DNA of 64,000 nucleotides from Semisulcospira habei (GCA_036245525.1 BTPG01000002.1:164889893-164953892), one strand, 5' to 3'. Positions 9,776-22,432 are shown, counted from the stretch's first letter. Made by a program: numbers and translations. Notes: generated from the letters alone by a model not told the origin.

Positions 9776-11745
9776 GTGGTGTTCAGATTTTCTCGCTACT
9801 GAACGGGTTAACAGAAATTTGTCGTAAATCTGAAGTGAGGAAAAACGCACGAATCTTTGGCCATCAGTAGATTAAAAGGACGGACATACATGCGATCGTC
9901 CGTGAAATTAATCCACTGATTGCATCACATTACTGCATGTTTTTGTCCTTTCTATGCAACTATTACGTCAAATGTGTACGTATGTTTTTAAACCTACATC
10001 TGACGTACAGAAACGGTTATATGTAAGTAACATAAGTCTATTACTATAACAGTACTAGCCGTATGGTAGTAATGGATAATAACACAGTGCAGAAATTGTT
10101 CCGCTGTCCTCTGTGCCAGTTTTAACTCATTCAACTCCGACACGCCACGGCAAGACATGGATCGAGCTTGATAGTTCAAGGGTTGTGCCAGAATAGCTTG
10201 GCGCCCATAGGCGCCAAGCTGTTCTGGCACAACCCTTGAACTATCACGCTCGATCTATTTCCAGAAGTTTAATACAGTCTTAAGGGGGCAACTTGAAAAT
10301 TTACGGATTTCGTTCGTGGAGCAGAATGTGTTAGTCCACAGTTTGATAGTTGGCGTTAAGAGGCCGATAGTGGCAGTCTGATACACATCGTGAAAAGTCG
10401 CTGTAGTATGACGTGCGGCAAAGGCGGTAGATTAGAATGAAATAATTCACTCAAGGCATATTTGGCACGACCTTTCAGATTTCTGTTCATCGCCCACAGT
10501 TTTGACGTCACATGCTGTCTCAGATGTCAGCGCCGGATCAATCAGTTTTCAAGGGGCGGGGGGGGGGGGGGGGGCTCAACTATTATTTTTTCTATTGTCA
10601 GGGTCTAGCATATATCAAAACACCACAACCGAAACTGTTCTTCTGACGTTTTTGAAAGTTTCTAACTGGTGTTACGTACGGCACTAAACACAAGCGTTAC
10701 AACTCAATTTTAAACACACTTATTTATAGTTTGATGCCAGCCGGTGGCGGGTGGGGGGTGCTGTAGTACCAAAGCACCACCTGGATCCGGCCCTGAATGT
10801 TAACCATTTCACGGCAAGTGGATGCAGATTGTGTTTTTGAAATCGTAAAGTTCAACGATAAAAATCCCTAGACATCCAAGGATCATGGATACAAAGTTGC
10901 TTCCGCAAGAGACACATATCCTCATGAGCCCCCGCAAGTGCGGGGGCTCATGAGGATCTGTGTCTTTTGCACAGTTGGATCGTGTTCAATTTTCTCGGCA
11001 GTGAAGGGGTTAGTTAAACGCCTAGCAAATCAGCACGCAAAGCAGGATCGGGCAGACCAGTCACAACGTGCACACATTAACTCGCGCCGAAAAGAGTTAA
11101 CAATTAACTCATTCAACCCTGACACACTGCACGATACGGTTCAACCATTATGATGCACAGGGAGCGCCAGACTAGGCGCGAAACTATTCTGGAACCACCC
11201 ATGAACTATCATGGTCGATCGGTTTCCTGCACTGTGAAGTAGTCTTTAGACGGCGCATCTACTAGATTTGGAAATGTAGCCTCGCGGCTCGGTGTATTCA
11301 AACAAAAACGTAACCCCTTCAGTGTCTTTGAACGCAGAGTAATACTTAATATCATTTGACATTCTTGTTTAATTCAACGTCAAAGATCCCTAGCCCTGAA
11401 AGGGCAGTTGCGGGGGCTGATGAGGATCTATGCCTCTTGCAGTTGGATCGTGTTCAGTATTTCATGAGGGTCCATTAGGATCTACACCTCTTCGTAGTCG
11501 GTTGGCGTTACATTTTTCTTGGCAGTGGAGGTTAAAATCTATGTAAATTCAAAGGCAAAGGTCCCCAGCCGTCGACAGAACATAGACACAAAGTGGTTTC
11601 AGCAACTTCAAGGACTCATGAGGATCTATACCTCTTCCATTTGGGTCGTGTTCAGTTTTTCTCTGCAGCGAATAAGTTAATACGTTTTTACATCTCAATG
11701 GGCCAGCTGACTGCAATCACGCACTGTGATCCACTCTGTTCACAG

Positions 11746-12085
11746 CGCGCCTCTCATCTCGAGCAGGGAGATGGCGCTGACGAAGATGCTGATCGCACAC
11801 TCCACTTTTCTCATCGTCTGCATGACCCCGAACGTGCTGGTTCAGCTCGCCATCTTCCTTGAACCGGAACTCAACAAACTCGGCCGCTACACCAACCTCG
11901 TGGTCGTCCTGTGGGCAGCAGTCACCTTCTTCCGGGTCCTCAATTCGTCCTTGAATTTCTTCGTGTATTTCTACATGGGGTCAAGGTTCAGGGCCACGCT
12001 GAAGGACGTGGTGATGTGCCGGAAAACGGACAGGGCTCACGGGAGTAAAGACGTTTACACTATAGAGCAGCGAAGCTCCTGCTAG
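11746..12085 (+). CDS. Rhodopsin-like GPCR, last exon with TM6, TM7 and C-tail
   Basis: Phase-2 entry after CTGTTCACAG completes the split codon from 9325. TM6 (MLIAHSTFLIVCMTPNVLVQL) has the Pro expected in class A receptors. TM7 ends NSSLNFFVYFYMGSRFR, equivalent to the NPxxY motif and helix 8 but with Ser in place of Pro. The C-tail has basic residues and an FR-type helix-8 start; the stop is TAG at 12083-12085. The four exons sum to 345 codons plus stop, the usual length for this family minus an N-terminus. Confidence 0.88.
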
Positions 12086-12152
12086 TACAAGTCAGCATTG
12101 ACCACAGCGTCACTGACATCCCAGTTGTTCCTAGTTTAGAATAAAAATAAAA
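12086..12152 (+). terminator. GPCR 3' UTR with polyadenylation signals
   Basis: Short 3' UTR with two overlapping AATAAA hexamers at 12140-12145 and 12146-12151, about 55-60 bp after the stop codon. Confidence 0.6.
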
Positions 12153-14679
12153 GACGTCTAAGTTATGTGACTATACCATTATGGCAATCATGCCAAGTTT
12201 GCGAGGCGTCTTCCAAGGCACTAAGCTAACCACCACTACTCTTGAACCGACAATTCCACCAAGCAAACAGTCTTCGGGCCGACGTCGGCCGCTGTTGGCC
12301 AACGCACGATGTGCGAGGGTCAACAGCGCCCGACGTGTGCCCGATGGACTTTTGCGCCTTGGGAACGACCGCACCTTTTCCCCAATTTGTAACCGTTTTA
12401 TACGACTACGTCCTGTGTGCGTTACAGAACAATACAGCACAGTTCAAGGGTAGTGCCAGAATTGCTTGTTGACTTCAAGGCGCCAAGCTGATCATTGACT
12501 ACCCTTGTAGTGTCGTTTTTTTGTCCGCGTGTGGCACTATGTTTACGTCTGTGATGGCTGAATGTACTGATTGCTGGAGTGTGCCACGGTACACATATTA
12601 CGTACATCGTTAACTGCTTGGCTGCATCTGAACGATATCGTCGGTAGCAGTCAAGGGGTTAAGAATATGACGAATTATGTGTGTATTTCTGCATGAGATG
12701 AATGGTCAACGGTTATTTGAGCTGTAGTTAAAACGATCTGCTCCATGGCGGGCTACAATTCGTCGATACAACAGGTTATCAATGTTGTCTCGCCTCATCT
12801 AAGACTTTTCTACCCTTCTTTTCACGATGATTGGGCACACGTACCAGATATTTTCCACGGCCTTTTGAGCGTAATGAAAGGAACTTTCCTGGGTAGAAAG
12901 GAGAAGAAGAGCAGAAAGGTTTTCGCTTTACGACATTCACACTAAGTTATCCCTTGTTCCAAGCATTATTGTAAGACATATTAACTCATTCTACCCCAGA
13001 CACACCACAGTAAGATAAGGATCGACCATGATAGTTCAAGGGTGATGCCAGAAATGCTATTCTGGCATCACCCTTGAACTATCATGGTTGATCTGTGTCC
13101 TGCACTAGAGTGCAGTCTTCAGAGGACACCGGCACAATTTTGGAGTTTCGGAGTTGGGGTAGAATGAGTTAAGAACAAGTCTGAACGAAATATATCGATC
13201 TATTAACCCTTTACTGCCTGGAGTATGTCGCTTTAACCTCAGAGACAGGACAGAATTTAAGATGTTAAGGCGTGGAACAGTGTTAGAGCACTATGTTATC
13301 TTTTGCAATATATCTGCGTAAAAGATGGAAAATTGGTTGAGATTATTTGTGTCTTGTCTGTCGTCAATAGACCTGTCGATAATTCTATAGGACGATTTCA
13401 TGCAATTGATGATTTGGCAGTTTTCAAGTCAAGTGAGTCGGCGCACACGGCAGATAATTACAACCAGGGTGTAAAAATAATGGGTTAACCCCTTCACTGC
13501 CAGTGCACGCAGATTCCGTTAATTTAACACCAAAGAGCATCTGCCGATCAATGATTATGGCTATAAAGTGCTGTCAGCAAGAGGCAATGATCCTCGTGAA
13601 CCCCCGCAGTTGCGGGGGTTCACGAGGATCATTGCCTCTTGTATTTGGATCGGGTTCTCGGTAGTGAAGTTTTTTTTGTTTTTTTGCCGTCTGAAGGAGG
13701 GCAGTGTACAGTGGTCTATAGGAATTGAACTTTTGGAATACGAACATGGCTTGTTCTCTTCAAGGTATTTTGTTTGTTAACCCATTCAGCCCTGACGCAC
13801 TACAGCAGGAGATGGGTCGACCATGATAATTCAAGGGTAGTGCCAGATTAGCTTGGCGCCTGTCGGCAACAGGTGCATAGTCGTTAGATGACGCCTCCAA
13901 AATCTGGGTTAATCTGAATGAGTTAACTCAGTATTGATTACAACTTCTGCAGTTTTAATTAGACTCGGTAGTGACGGGGTTAATTAAACGCCTAGCAAAT
14001 CAGAACGCAAAGCAGGATCGGACAGACCAATCACAAACGTGTACACATTAACTCGCCCCGAAAAGAGTGCACATCCTGACACACTGCACGATACGGTTCA
14101 ACCATTATAATGCATAAGGAGCGCCAGAATAGGCGCCAAAATATTTGGGATCCACCCATGAACTATCATGGTCGATCGGTTTATTGCACTGTGAATTAGT
14201 CTTTAGACGGCGCATCTCCCAGAGTTTGAAATGTAGCCTCGCGGCTCGGTGTATTCAAACAAAAACGTAACCCCCTCAGTACGTTTGGACACAGATTAAT
14301 AGTGTATACCATTTGAAATTGTTGTTTTTATTCAACGTCAGAGATCCCTAGCCCTCAAAGGAACATGGATGCAAAGTGGTTTCAGCAAGAGGCAAAAATT
14401 CTCATGAGCCCCCGCAGTTGCAACACAAACGCACATCGGGACCCACGCACACGTGTAAAAAGCCCTTGGGCCGGCAAACAGGTCTTCGGCCGCAACCGCC
14501 GAAATGCACTAGACGTAGCAGTGCTGTTCTTTTTTCCCCCTCTCTCCTTTTCGAGTGGAAGCATCTGCCGACAGGAATCATTTGACTTCAACATGAAGGG
14601 GAGGTACCTCTCGTGGTATTCCGTTAACTCATTCGAGACGTGCCACCTCCGGTTACGCGGCACATCTCGAATGCGTTAA
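12153..14679. repeat. Intergenic stretch built mostly of foldback MITEs
   Basis: Contains a class E-like fragment (12270-12370), class B hairpins (12447-12510, 12985-13170 with full flanks, half copies at 13790-13865 and 14095-14175), a class A hairpin (13570-13640), a half class A copy (14383-14420) and a class C hairpin (14626-14679). The segment 13975-14420 is a diverged duplicate of 11010-11440 (shared GCCTAGCAAATCAG start). No gene was recognised. Confidence 0.7.
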
Positions 14680-15832
14680 TCTTCGACAAAATAGAAGTTT
14701 GCACTAGGCATTGATGTGAGTGTGACGATCTGTTCGTTGCTGTTTGAAAATTAGTTTTTCATATGACTGACGGTGCTCCTTGCGACGTCAGTCACAGAAC
14801 GTCAAAAAAGATTGACTGAAATATTACGATTTTTCTATAGTGAAGAATGGGGAGTGTAAGAGGGGGTGAGGGGGGGGGGGGGTGTAACTTTTGATGAACT
14901 TTCGTAATGTGCCAGGGCCAAACGACGGCAGGAGTTCTAGGCTCTGTGGAACAGGATGGCGTAGCGAGAGCTATTCTGAAGAAAAATAATAGCACGAGCA
15001 GCGAAATGATGTCTCTTCAAACTTCACGTCATCGGATCATTAGTCCCACGACGCCGTGTTCGTAGTAACGACTTGATGTTATACGTCACTCATCGCAGTA
15101 CGAACATTTTACATATTAGAGGATCAACCTTTGCAATTTTCTGGCTGATTTTCACACCTAGGGCACACAGGTCAATTTGACCTGATCCTACCCGATAACC
15201 GGGACAAACAGCAGGCTTATGCAAACACTGTTATAAAAAATCATGCGGGTATTAATGAGAAGATAGCTTTTTTTTCTTAAAAGAAAATTCCAAAGTGATG
15301 TTAGCTGTTATAAAAATATTAGCTGATTTTCACACCTTGTGCTTAAAGATCACAATTTGACCTAATCGAAACCGACAGACGAGACAAAATACCGTTTATT
15401 AAAATTCATGCTATTATTAATGAGAAGATTGCTTTTTGGAGTAAATAAAGATTCAACTGTTTTAAGATTAATCCCAAATATTTCGTGAAATTAATCACAA
15501 AAAGTGAAACTATTTTTACCAAAAAATATTTAATTATCACACAAAAAGTTGAAGAGGTACGATGCTGGTTAACGAACTCACCCAGTGTCTTCTTTTAATC
15601 TAGCGATATGCAAAATATCTAGTCAAATTAGAAAACAATTCCACCTTTGTTGTTGTTGTTGTTGTTGTCAAACGGCTATTTTCTCTCGCCAATGTGCATC
15701 GTAATGGGAAAAGAAAAAAAAAAACAAACAAAACAAACAAAAAAAAACAACCCTGCCTCGAGACTATCCTCTTAGGGACAATGTCAAACAATTTTAAGCT
15801 TGTCCGTCCTGAAACGCGGACTCTAGTCGCTG
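14680..15832. repeat. Intergenic DNA with a tandem duplication
   Basis: A segment of about 180 bp is present twice (about 15138-15285 and 15325-15465), sharing GCTGATTTTCACACCT, AATTTGACCT and TTAATGAGAAGAT. A G-run lies at 14871-14882 and a GTT tract at about 15648-15668. Nothing coding was seen. Confidence 0.6.
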
Positions 15833-15928
<96 letters not shown>

Positions 15929-15965
15929 ACACGCGCGCGCGCGCGCACACACACACACACACACA
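15833..15965. repeat. (CA)n microsatellite with CG interruption
   Basis: About 130 bp of CA dinucleotides with a GCGCGCGC block near 15934-15946. Open frames across it are artefacts. Confidence 0.95.
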
Positions 15966-16039
15966 GAGTTACATGCACACATAAAAAAAGTTTTCACACA
16001 GCTGTCAAACACCCGTGACCCTAGACCTTTATGATATCA

Positions 16040-16850
16040 TAGTGTTGACTAAACTAGTATACATAGGAAGGTCTTATCATTATCACTGCCTTTGTGCCAA
16101 ATTTGTTTGAAAAGTTTGCAAAACTGTTCATAATATATGTTACTACAATTCTTTCCACAAGAAAGGCAAAGCCATTATGGCTCACGTGGACAACCGATAT
16201 ACTTATGTGTGACCTTTGTGACAATAAGTAAAGGACTGGCTTTCGCACTAGCAAAGTCCATTTGTTTCTCAAAATGTAAGTATTTTTCACACATATGTAC
16301 AACCCCCACCCCGTCCCCCACCCTTGAACTTTGCAATGAGTTGTGTAAATTAGTATGCACTGAAAGGTCTTATCATCAGCTACCTTTGTGCCAAATTTGA
16401 TTGAAAAAATTTGCACAAATGTCGCTAATACCTAAACTTTTATCAAAAATCGGCATTTTACACACATTTGCCAGCCTGTGATCCTTGACCTTTGTAAAGG
16501 ATCAACCAAATTAGAATGCATGGAAAGGTCTTACCTCAGGAATCTTTGTACCAAGTTTGGGTTTGAAGTTGTGAATAGTATTTGAGAAAACAATAAACTA
16601 GGTCAAAATATAGCCATTTAGGACCTATTTCCTGAGCCCCTGTGATCTTGACCTTTGTGAGAGGTCACTCAAATTGGTATGTTTAGAAAGGCCTTGCCAC
16701 AAAGTATCCTTGGGCCAAGTTTGAAGTATGTGGCTTGAATAGTTTCAAAGAAAACGCCAACTTTAAAGTTTACGACGGACGACGGACGGACGACCGCTGG
16801 CCCAAAACATAGACTCGCTTTTGCTTCGCACGTAAGCCAAAAATGTACTT
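16040..16850. repeat. Diverged tandem repeat, about 160-190-bp unit
   Basis: Four related units at about 16056, 16350, 16515 and 16675 share GAAAGGTCTTATC, CTTTGTGCCAAATTTG and a TGATCCTTGACCTTTGT block before each. The last unit leads into ACGACGGACGACGGACGGAC. Non-coding. Confidence 0.65.
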
Positions 16851-16866
16851 TCACATACGTACGCAC

Positions 16867-16906
16867 GCACACACACACACACAACACCACACCACACCAC
16901 ACCACA

Positions 16907-17002
<96 letters not shown>

Positions 17003-17006
17003 GCGC
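16867..17006. repeat. (CA)n microsatellite with ACACC block
   Basis: CA dinucleotides flank a (CACAC)-rich CACCA block at 16883-16910; the right end changes to CGCGCG. Confidence 0.95.
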
Positions 17007-19202
17007 GGCGCTTAGCGCCAAAAGTACCTTTTCCAGAAAGGTTTGCGTAGCTAGACGTGACGTCATTTTCGTCTTGTTACTTCTTTGCCAAAATTTTGGC
17101 CCCGCACTCCCAAAACGTCACGTGCATGCTCCGGAACGGGCTCCGAATAGCCCCATTTCAAAAGGGTTCCTATTTTTAAACAGGAACAACTAAAAGACCT
17201 ACCAGCTGTATACAAAATTTCTGGGGGCATCGGAAACAACGTACGTTTCCAAATTTTAAAGTGGAAAAGCTATCGTTCACCACGAACTTATCGTAAAGGA
17301 TGGCAACTTTCCTCGTTTTCTTGCACTTCATGCTCACATTATTGAAACTTAATAGGTAAAGATAGGTAAAAATGAAGGAGAATGCTGTAGTATTTTGTTT
17401 TCTAATATATTTTGTGTATTTTACAACTTGAGGGTAGGGATACAAAATCAACCACTGTGGCACTCACAGGGATCACAGCATCGCTTAGTCAAGTTTATAG
17501 TAATTGCGACATCCTGTTGTAATGACGTAAGCCTAAAAATGGACTGCCAAGGCTATAGAAAATGTCTGAAAGCATCTGACACATTATTTTTTTGTCTTTT
17601 TCTGCGATTTCGCAGAATTGTCCGTTTACTGGGTGTACAAATACCTTCACTTTGAGCCAGAGATTCAATTTTTTTTTAAAAATATTTTTTTATTTTATTT
17701 TTTTTTGGGGAGGGGGGGGGGGGGATTTGTTTTGTTAGCAGAAGACGCAGAAAGTGTACATAACATTATACTGCCTGATTTGGGTTTCTTGAATGAATTC
17801 TGAATTATTTAGAGGAAGAAGTTCTGAAGCTCATTTTAGCATCCGCTTGAATGGCCATACCCCTGCCCCATCGGCTATATCTCTGGTGTGTTTCTAAGGA
17901 TTTTATGGGAACATGGCTTAAAACATCGTAGGACATACTAAGGTACACTTTGAAGTCCACCTTATAGATTACTGGAGGTATGTGTGTGTGTGAGTGTGTG
18001 TGTGTGTGTGTGTGGGGGGTGGGGGTGGGGGGTGGGGGTGGGTGGGGGGTGGGTGGGGGGGTGGGGTGGGGCGTGGGGGTGGCGGTGTGGATGCGCGGTA
18101 GGTCAGTTCTAGCTCTTCGCCTAATCTTTTCCTTATCGTAAGTTATCATATCAATTTTATTTTTGTAATCTACCCATCGCATATGGCCGTATGCTTATTT
18201 ATAACATTAACACATAGGAGACATGCCGTATCCGCATCCAGTTGCAGCACGTCTAGAATGAGTTAATGTCGACACAAAACTAGCCACATGCAATGCAAAA
18301 CAAACGTTTCAAGTTGATCCAGGCTAATAACTACATTCAGAGACAAACACAGAGAACAGTTTACTCCCATGGTAGGGGAAAGGCGTTAAAGTGAAAACAG
18401 TCGGGTATATGAAATAGGCCGATTCCAAACACAATGCTTTTGACTGTCTGCTTCCTTAGAGTTATCTCCCGTAAGAAGATTCACCAATAAAAATGGCGAA
18501 AAGCAACAACGAAAAAGAAAGAAAGAAAAAAGAAAGCAGATTACAAGTTTACAGTCTGTCATATAATTTTTGGGTTTGAAGAATCGTCGTGATATGAGTC
18601 TTTAGTTGCTTATTTCAGTCAAAGTAGTGTTCAACTGAACGCTACAAGTTTTGTGCAAATTCTAAACAACTGAACTGAACGCAAAAGATGAAACTCTGAA
18701 AAAAAGTTGAGAGGCGTTTTGGTGAAATAAGACCTATTGGGTAATATGGAACACCTGACGTCGGGTAACCTAAAACAGTGCTCCGTATTGCCCGCCCACT
18801 GTTCCATATTAACTTTGTGAAGACGTTGGCCAAAACAAAATTTAGAGATTTTTGCTGGGCCGTCTATTTATTAGGGGAAGTAACTCTATGATATTCTGTT
18901 TCCATTTTAAACGATATACCTTTAATTAACTTAGACTTCTTAGATTCAGTAATAGGCATGTGTGTTGTGTGTGTGTGTGGGAGATGAGCGTGGGTGTGTG
19001 AATGTGTACGTATTGGTTTGTGAGATTAGTTGTTTAGTTTTAAAGTTTTGACAGTATGTGTAGAGCATTGAATTGTGTGATAGAGTATTATTTTTGTTTT
19101 GTTTTGTTGTTGTTGTTGTTGACTGTGATGTTTGTAATTGTAACGACACCAACACACATTCCTATGCTTTATGTTCTTAAGGCAAATGGCAATAAACAAT
19201 AT
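17007..19202. other. Intergenic DNA, no gene recognised
   Basis: Holds a G-run (17707-17724), a TG/G-rich tract (17982-18085), a degraded class C fragment (18220-18262), and an AT-rich stretch with TG and GTT tracts (18960-19120). No splice-consistent exon or domain was recognised. Confidence 0.6.
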
Positions 19203-20492
19203 TGTGATGAAGCTCTATGCTCGTGCATAGTGCTCATACATTAGGGTTAGTACGGTACGGTTTTTGTTAACGGTTTGTTTGTGCCATGGTCCAGGTGACA
19301 TGAGGCTCCACGTGAAATCTGTAAGACATGGTTAGCACGGAGTTTTGGTGAGTTCTGTTTAGTGAGTTCTAGGCAAAAGCTGTGTCTGTCAGGGCAGGAA
19401 TATATTAGTACGGGGCTTATCGTCAGCTTGGACGGATGTGTTTGAGATACCTAGCCCGTATTCCAAGACTCTGAAGCCTAGAATTCAGGTATGTTTCTAT
19501 ATATGTAGTATTGATAGTTGCTTAGTTAAAGACAGTATGCGTTGCTAAGAGTAATTTGCTTGTATAGTGTTGACCGGTTTGGTTTAGTTATGTTGGTTTA
19601 GAATTCAGTGAAGTAACCGGTGTTTTTGTATACAGTTGTTTACCGAGATAGATGACTAAAGGAATGTAAGGTGTGTATGCTTAAGTCGCTATGAAGGTAG
19701 TACGTGGATGGTTAAGCATAGTCTTTTCCAGTGTATAGAGTAGTGTATAGCAAGAGTGTTAGGCTATAGTCTGTTTCAAGATAGTGACAGAGATATGGGG
19801 GTGTTACGGGAGTAGACAGTTTATGAAGCACGTGTGTGTGTGTGTGAATGAACGTGTGAGTTATTTGTATCAGCCAAGTTACGTGACGTTTCTCATTGAT
19901 CCAATATGTTGTGTGTTTAGCAAGTGTTACGTTGGGACTTTTGTTGTCGTATTCAGAGTGCTTGTAAAGAGGGAGCGACGGACGCCGAGACGTCGAGTCA
20001 CCAGACCTAACGTGAGGTCATCACCCCTCCAGCTCTTCACTCAGAGTGAGTCTGACCGGGACCGAGACACCCGAGTCAAAGCGAGAACTGCGCTACAGTA
20101 CGAGTACGAGGACGTCCGTGCCAAAGAGACAGGGCGGCAGGAAGAAGCGTACAACGAAGGACTTTCACGCCTAGACGTGAGAAGGACCAACGTAACCAGA
20201 CAATAACATCAAACAGGTTGGAGACAGTGTGAAACTAAAGCCTAGCCTGGCCGAGATAGTGTGTGATGTGTATGTGATGTGGATGCTGGGTGTGGGGAAA
20301 GGAGTGGTGTATATAGCTTGATAGTTGTGAGCGTTTTTTTCGTATATTTATCTTGTATAAAAGTCACTTTAGAAAGGGAGCCCGTGTGTTGAGTTTTACC
20401 GCATGAATGCGCCCGTCTGAGTCAGTGGCGGTGTATGCGTCTGTTGCGTGAGAGTCTGTGCGTACGACTGTGGGCAAGTCTGCGTGCGTTAC

Positions 20493-20493
<1 letters not shown>
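19203..20493 (+). mobile_element. Solo LTR, copy 1
   Basis: 1291 bp starting TGTGATGAAGCTC and ending GCGTTACA, so it has TG...CA ends. It aligns end to end with the copy at 33971-35261. Flanking 5-mers are AATAT and AGTAT, a one-mismatch target duplication. Near the 3' side there is a TATA-like TTGTATAAAAG (about 20350) followed by AAAGGGAGCCCGTG, consistent with an LTR promoter. There is no gag-pol beside it. ORFs inside are not conserved between copies. Confidence 0.8.
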
Positions 20494-20536
<43 letters not shown>

Positions 20537-20558
20537 TTATTATTATTATTATTATTAA
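20494..20558. repeat. (ATT)n microsatellite
   Basis: About 20 ATT repeats directly after the solo LTR. Confidence 0.95.
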
Positions 20559-21089
20559 ACACTACATATTGTTTAAAATTCCCAACTGTCCGGATTTAAG
20601 AAATTACCTCCCTTTCTTCGGACTCACCTCCCTTTGGATTCTTTGGATTCAAGCTAGGTTTGCGGGAGGTACCCCGCGAAGATCCGGCTATGTCCTATGA
20701 CTAAAAACCTTTTTCAAAAGTCACTCGTAAGAGTTTTTCACTCAAAGTGTAAATAAGATGCCTGTTTTGCTCGCATACATAAGACATTTTTTTTTTAGAG
20801 TAGAACGATTAACTTGTTTAATGATATAGATTAATTGCTGGTTCTGTCTGAAGTTTTTTTTTAAAAATTATTATTTTCTTATAGCAATTTTAGGAAATTA
20901 CACCAAAAGTGTGTCACAAGATGGAGCAGTAGAGCAGAATGTACATCTTCAAAGCGTTGTAACGCTAAGCCGATAAGAGGCATGATAAACTAGTTCATTA
21001 TTTCAGTCAAGTATCCGTAAAAAAAAAATAATGGTCGTATACTTTTCACATTGTTATAGTGCTTTTACAGCGGAATCTGGACGTTTTAG
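20559..21089. other. Intergenic DNA, no gene recognised
   Basis: AT-rich, with poly-T and poly-A runs (20787, 20857, 21020). Starts CACTACATATTGTTT; no domain was seen. Confidence 0.5.
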
Positions 21090-21290
21090 GAAATACGTAA
21101 AGCTGTGTCAACAGCAGAAAATGGAGACGTGGGCCTTCGCGCTGCTGCCCGAGTTTACGGTGTGCCTGCCACAACTCTAAAACGCCACCGACTGACTGAC
21201 TATTTGGTTTTTAACGTCCTACAATTATGTGATCAACGACGAGAAACGCCACCTTGGTGAATGCAAAACATATGCAGTCCGAGGCCGCAC
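21090..21290 (+). pseudogene. Remnant of a psq-type HTH (pogo-like transposase or psq protein), split by a SINE tail
   Basis: The frame through 21109-21189 reads KAVSTAENGDVGLRAAARV followed by YGVPATTLKRH, a clear match to the psq helix-turn-helix consensus (basic start, AA(R/K)xYGVPxxTL). At 21190 it is interrupted by about 65 bp (GACTATTTGGTTTTTAACG, SINE-tail-like) flanked by direct repeats AAACGCCACC (about 21179-21188 and 21243-21252). The reading then resumes with HLGECK and GRTHMGRPSTL, as expected after the HTH in pogo/jerky-type proteins. Only the DNA-binding part remains. Confidence 0.6.
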
Positions 21291-21295
21291 GCATA

Positions 21296-21550
21296 TGGGC
21301 AGACCATCAACTTTGTACGCGCATCGCTGACTGCGGAGCCATACACCCCCAGTCCACCTACATGCGCATCGCCGACTGCTGAGTCGTACACCCCAAGTTG
21401 ACCTGGACGCGCATCGCCAACTGCTGAGCCCTATAGTCTAAGTCCGCCTGACAGTCGGCTCAGCAGTCGAGAATGCGCGTCCACTGGACACGCACCCCTG
21501 ACTGCTGAGCCGTGCAGCTCAAGTCTACCTGGATCTGCATCGCCGAGTCA
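21296..21550. repeat. Minisatellite, about 58-62-bp unit
   Basis: Four to five imperfect units with GCGCATCGCCGACTGCTGAG, CC(G/A)TACACCCC and AAGTCCACCTG blocks; one unit is partly inverted (GACAGTCGGCTCAGCAGTC at about 21450). Confidence 0.75.
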
Positions 21551-22432
21551 TCTGATGTTGACTACTTCAGTATTGTCTGTACAAATCCAGATGGGCGGTG
21601 CTTCTTTAGAAACATTGTTGTTAGTCAGAATACCAATTTTCAAAAAGGCAGGTGAGACAATAACCCACCCCCACACTTTGGTACCGGTCTCAGGCCACTT
21701 TACAAATTTCAAATACAAGCGATCAAAAATCTCTGTAACTTCAGTAGCTGACTGGCCCTTCGTTTGTCTTGTACTGTGTTTGTCTTAAATGGCGTAAATC
21801 CGTGTCTGTTTCGTGAGTGTGTGTGTTGGGTTTCAGGCGCGGCGCTTTGAGTCGATTTCCCCAAAATTGAGAAAAAGCGCCTATATAATAACGGTATTAT
21901 TAGTATTATTATTATTAATGGCATTTTGCAGAATCCTATGTTGAAAATTCAAGAACAATGTAAGGCTGATGAACTTCAGGCACAAACAGTTCATTACACG
22001 TGCGAGCATTATAATGCATTTGAAAATGTTGAGGCTGCCATCAACAGCGACATGCCCCGTGGTGTTGGGTTCAGTTCTCCGCAGGAAAAGATATATACGA
22101 TGTCTAAACCGACCGCTTCAGTGGGGGAATTAGAAATTTCTTGCACCGCTGAGGTACTTCAGAAGTCTATTTACGTTTTGCAAAGTCGGTCACGCCGCGT
22201 TGTGAAATACAAAACTAGGTTCGCAAGATGAGGTGTGAAGCCAAAAAGAGTGTTGTACTCGTCCTTTGGCGACAACGCAGGACACTTTGACTGCCTTGTA
22301 CCTGATACAGACGTGAAAGAGCTTTCGCCCTCCGCTCCTCACAGGAAACCGGAAGCAGGACAGAAAGGGGATTCTCAGAAGTATCAGGAACGAGGTAGCC
22401 AAGTCAGAGCCAGAAAGAGGTTTCTCATTTAA
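21551..22432 (+). pseudogene. Decayed OTU-type cysteine protease domain
   Basis: One frame shows the OTU landmarks in order. The catalytic Cys motif NPDGRCFFRN lies at about 21584-21613. After a SINE-like insertion (TGA at 21653, tail AAAAGCGCCTATATAATAAC before 21925) comes a middle block with GELEISCTAEVLQKSIYVLQ, then HFDCLVPD with the expected catalytic His near 22290. An in-frame TGA lies at 22229-22231. OTU proteins remove ubiquitin; in invertebrate genomes they also occur as passengers of transposable elements. No surrounding exons were found. A transposon-borne OTU gene is more likely than a host gene. Confidence 0.55.

Larger units (their letters stand above)
9326..11745 (+). other. 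GPCR intron 3 rich in foldback elements
   Basis: GT at 9326, AG at 11744-11745 (CTGTTCACAG). It holds class B hairpins (9515-9607, 10150-10250, degraded 11140-11225), class A hairpins (9706-9769, 10905-10970, partial copies at 11400-11441 and 11610-11640), and a run of about 17 G (10558-10574). The repeat at 9630-9770 is the unoccupied paralogue of the Polinton insertion site. Confidence 0.75.

Noticed and set aside
12745..12945. 66-codon ORF as a small gene
   Set aside because: No domain, splice partner or regulatory context; expected by chance.
15600..17066. Frames encoding poly-(Thr-His) or poly-(Cys-Val)
   Set aside because: Translations of CA/TG microsatellites.
19784..20206. 140-codon ORF in solo LTR copy 1
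   Set aside because: The equivalent in copy 2 (34630-34959) is a different length and frame-shifted; no domain.
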